From the NCBI GenBank assembly GCA_018697195.1, contig JAGMWU010000028.1, positions 3,642,723 to 3,706,722 on the forward strand: DNA of 64,000 nucleotides, given 5' to 3'. Shown piece after piece: positions 60,801 through 64,000 of this stretch. Within the stretch, counting starts at the first letter, position 1, and the number at the start of each line of letters is the position of its first letter. The notes below the pieces were generated by a model. It was not told the DNA's origin, made no database searches, and saw nothing but the letters and a program-made list of their open reading frames with translations. The translations under genes were made by a program, and so were the position numbers. The DNA comes from Certhia americana (lineage: Eukaryota; Chordata; Aves; Passeriformes; Certhiidae).

Positions 60801-61875
60801 ACTTACCCCGTGCTCTGACTGGCACAGGATCCCCCAAGGTGAGGGGTGGTTCCTGTTGGAGCAGGGTTTGGGCTGCAGGAGGTGCAGGGACAGCACCAGG
60901 ACCTTCCTGGATTGAAATGCCAGAGGGCAGAGCATCCCCTGGCACCTGGAGGGTCCCACCCAGCCCCCTCCCCTGCCCTGCAGCCCTGTGGAGATGGGGA
61001 GGGCAGAGCAGAAGGTGCCCTGGGTGAGAGCAGCACAAAACTGACACGGAGAGAGAAGGGAGGAGGGGGGAAGGAGCAGCTAGAGCCAGGAGTAATAAAA
61101 TATTCCAGAACTCGATTAAGAAATGACAAGCAGGGCCAGCAGAGAGAGCCGGGCATGCTGTCCCACTGCAGCTGGGCCCGGAGCAGGCTGCTCCTGTGGG
61201 ACTGGGGGGGTTTATGGGATGTGGCACTTCACCATCCCACTGGGCAAATCAACCTGCAGCCGAGCAATCCCGCTCCTGGTGTTCCCAAAGGCTTCCCGTT
61301 CCTTGTAAAGGAACACCTGTTAGCAGGCCCCGGGTAACGGCTCCGCTGGGGAATTTGGGACTGCTTCCATGATTCAGGGGGTTGGCAGGAGAAGAGGAGG
61401 GGAACCAGGAGAGCCCAGGGGCCTGGAGGTGGCAGAGCTTGGTTCCCATGAGGATTTGGGGGCTGAAGTGAAGCCCTCAGCCAGCCCTGCGGGACAGAGC
61501 TGCTGACACGGCTGGAGCTGGAGCCTTGGGAAGCTGTTCCCAGCCAGGGAAAGGCTGGAAATTTGCAGGTGGGAGGGAGCCCGGCCTCCAGCCAGCCCGA
61601 GGGGGCAGCGCAGACCTTTGTGGCTCAGCTGGAGCCACGGAATGAGATTCGTTCTCTCCTCCTCCCTAACACGGGATTTCGGTGGAAGACAGGAGTGCCC
61701 TGAGCATCCAAAGTGGCCAGGCAGGGGTGGCCTGGAATTCCTGGAATTCCTGGCAGTCCTGGGGCTGGGAGAGCTCGGGGTTCAGGCTCCATCTCACCCC
61801 ACTGCTCCTGCCAAAAACCCTCTCCTGGGAATGCCACCGGGAGCCAGAGGCTGGGCTGCAAGTGCCACGTGGCTC

Positions 61876-61922
61876 TCACCGTGGCTGTCACCTTGGCTGT
61901 CACCGTGGCTGTCACCGTGCCG
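61876..61922. repeat. Four-copy 12-bp repeat
   Basis: 'gtggctgtcacc' repeated, with one 'ttggctgtcacc' variant. Confidence 0.85.
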
Positions 61923-61976
61923 AGGACATCGGGGCTGGTGGTGTGGGAGCAGTTCTGTGCCAGGACAGTCGGGACA

Positions 61977-62553
61977 GTGCTCAGGTGAGATCTCTGAGGT
62001 TAAGTTTTGAAGTTTATTCCATAGGGTGTGGGTGAAAGAGCCCAGCTCAGGGTTAGCTCAGAGCAGGACAGAGAACAAAGAGAGCAAGAGAGAGAGAAGA
62101 GAGGAGAAGTAAGAGAGCAAAAGGGGGAACAAAAGAAGAAGAGCAAGAGCAAGAGCACAAGAGTGAGCTCTCCTTTTACAATGACTTTTATCTCTTTCTA
62201 TGTTGAATATTCTACTTTCTCATCAACCAATCCAGTATCAAATACAAATTTTCTCCATTTACATTCATCCTATAGGAATGGCTACATTACCATGTTTTAT
62301 TACTTTCTAATCTCTAAAGCTTATCAGAGACCCTTCTTGAGCCAGGGGGGAAGGGTCTGTTCTGGTTTTGGGATGTCTGCTTGGAAATGACATTTCTAAC
62401 AAAGAGAGAAAGACCTCAGGTCAGCCAAAGCTTCTACAAACATTCAAACAAACACTGCTTTCATTTCAATGTCTCTTCTAATTTCTGCATTCTTAGCATC
62501 TTTGGCTAAGTAGCCAGATTTATAGGACTTTCTTATTTCTTCCTTTCCAACAG
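61977..62553 (-). mobile_element. LTR-like retroelement fragment, antisense
   Basis: The minus strand shows an AATAAA near 62013-62008, close to the left end. A GA-rich block (62060-62165) and then a long AT-rich block (62170-62540) follow in plus-strand order. Borders with TG at 61979 and CA near 62552 are possible but no target-site duplication was found. The layout matches the fragment at 55780. No coding sequence is present. Confidence 0.5.
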
Positions 62554-64000
62554 GTGGATTCCCCGGGGCTTTCCAGGCTGGGGCCTTGGAATCTCCCATA
62601 AGGAGCCACCCACACTGGGGTCCCTGCAGAACCCTGCCAGGAGCTGCCAGGAGCCTCTGGACCACAGCCACGACCATGAGGAAGGGCCAGAAAGCCCTCG
62701 GGAGGTGGAATTCAGTGATCTGAACTGCCCCGCAGCTCTGGGGCAGCAGAAGGATGAGCAGGGCTCTGCCCGCCAGCCCCGGAGCAGCCAGGGGTGGGAA
62801 CAGGAATTTGGGAATGGCTCTTGCTGAGGGAATTTTCTCCTCGCCAGGTGTGGGCAGGAGGCCCCTGCCGGCTGTCACAGCTCTGGTGCTGGCAGTGGGT
62901 AATTAAAGCTTTTATTCGGTGCCTGGAGGCGCGAAGGCATCAAGGGCTCCTATCAAAGCAGGAACCCAGCGGGGCTGGCTCTGAGCAGAGGGGAGGGGGA
63001 GATGCCAAAGCTGCCTGGAAGAAAGTTCGGGCTTCATCCTCCTCTCACAGCTCTTTAAATCCACCCTGGGAATGGTTAACTGTGTTCAGCCGTGTGTCTG
63101 GGGACCCTCCTGTCCCAATCCCAGCACTGCTCCTCACCCTCAGCTCTGCCCCGGGTCAGAGATCCCATGGATCCACTTGATAAAGGGAATTTCTCTCCCT
63201 CACTCACCCCAAACACCGCCCTATGCAAGAGATGTGACCCTGAGGTTGCTGCACTGGCTCTGCTGTGACATCTGGGGACACTCAGGGTGAAGGGACAGCA
63301 GCAGCTGCTCCTGACAGGCAGCAGGGGCCATGCCTGGGGATGGGGGGGACAAAAACCACCCCAGAAGTGCTGGCAGAGGTGCAGCCCTGTCCCACACACA
63401 GCATGGACAGGGGACAGGTGCTGGCTCTGCCCCGGGTGCTGCTGTCCCCTGTCCCCCCAAGAGCACCTGGCCAGAGCTCAGCCCCCCTCATGCTTTGGGG
63501 AGCAGGAGCAGCACAGAGGGGATGTGACAAGAGCTCCAAGGCAGAGTGAATTTTCCAGCTCTCGGATACAAGGAAGAATCATAACGTCGTTTATCATCTT
63601 TAAAGATACGCAGAGTCGGCGAGAGAATGAATTCTTCTTCATAACCCAGTTCCCAGGATATTTTTACTGTGCATCATAAATTATAATACCTTTTTATTTT
63701 TGCTTTATGGCCTGTCCCCCGCCAATTCTGGTGATCTACATCCTCATCCCCCCCAGTGCTTTAGGAACAATCCCTGCCTGTCTCTCTCCTCCTCCCATCA
63801 GCTCCACAATCTCTCTCCTTCCACCAGCATCTCTTTTTCCCCTTGTCCACCCACGGAGCTGGGGCTGGGGAGCTGTTGGAGTCACCAGGAGTGGACAGTG
63901 ACATCTCTGAGCTGCTGCAGAGCCTTGGGCAGGTGCAGCCAGCTCTGAGCACAGCCCTGGCAGCAGCAGGGAGGCCACCTCCAGCTCCTGACAGCGCTGA

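Larger units (their letters stand above)
48440..64000. other. Gene-poor region downstream of RH2
   Basis: No exon of any known gene was recognised on either strand; GRM4, the next gene in human, was looked for and not found. The region holds minisatellites (49867-50201, 52356-52650, 58602-59184, 59648-59708, 60440-60800, 61876-61922), a CR1 fragment (50376-50496), two LTR-like segments (55780-56235 and 61977-62553) and AT-rich islands that may be conserved non-coding elements (54050-54300, 55590-55665, 56985-57075, 57640-57985, 59745-59905, 63545-63715). Confidence 0.6.

Noticed and set aside
34236..61922. Spaced repeats considered as CRISPR-like arrays
   Set aside because: All are direct tandem repeats without unique spacers, in a vertebrate genome.
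48440..64000. GRM4 or other gene exons expected from human synteny
   Set aside because: No exon with glutamate-receptor features or other recognisable domain was found on either strand; the gene probably lies beyond the right edge.

Overview
This is vertebrate genomic DNA, almost certainly avian and probably from a GC-rich microchromosome. It has small multi-exon genes with GT-AG introns, several CR1 LINE 3' ends, many GC-rich minisatellites, LTR-like fragments and three N-gaps. The gene order is IP6K3(-), LEMD2(-), MLN(-), OPN1MSW/RH2(+). The first three genes keep the order and strand known from human 6p21.31. An RH2 green cone opsin beside MLN fits birds, since chicken RH2 lies on chromosome 26; mammals have lost RH2. 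Some retroelement fragments resemble passerine ones, but species is not determinable from the window alone.

Layout. 1-2376: first coding exon of IP6K3 on the minus strand, followed by part of its first coding intron; the rest of the gene lies beyond the left edge. 2377-9620: sequence upstream of IP6K3, with three minisatellites, a MEF2-like/TATA-like site and a nested inverted repeat. 9620-23129: LEMD2, nine coding exons encoding about 727 residues, with a long 3' UTR and a CpG-rich 5' end carrying YY1-type motifs. 23130-27850: promoter and spacer with two CR1 copies. 27860-33450: MLN (promotilin), with a TATA-containing promoter, one non-coding exon and four coding exons. 33450-43920: spacer with a polypurine block and a 20-bp minisatellite. 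43925-48435: RH2 opsin, five exons encoding 355 residues, with a TATA box and homeodomain-type sites upstream. 48440-64000: no gene recognised. This part holds minisatellites, two LTR-like elements and several AT-rich islands that look like conserved non-coding elements. GRM4, the next human neighbour, was not seen.

The genes do not form a pathway: an inositol-hexakisphosphate kinase, an inner-nuclear-membrane LEM protein, a gut peptide hormone and a cone visual pigment. The most notable observations are: (i) a LEMD2 N-terminal region about 225 residues longer than the human one, built from Trp-containing degenerate repeats; (ii) a tandem duplication of the 3' end and splice donor of LEMD2 exon 5 into the following intron; (iii) a one-residue insertion inside mature motilin and an extra C-terminal exon; (iv) several arrays with long runs of G-tracts, two of them containing assembly gaps.
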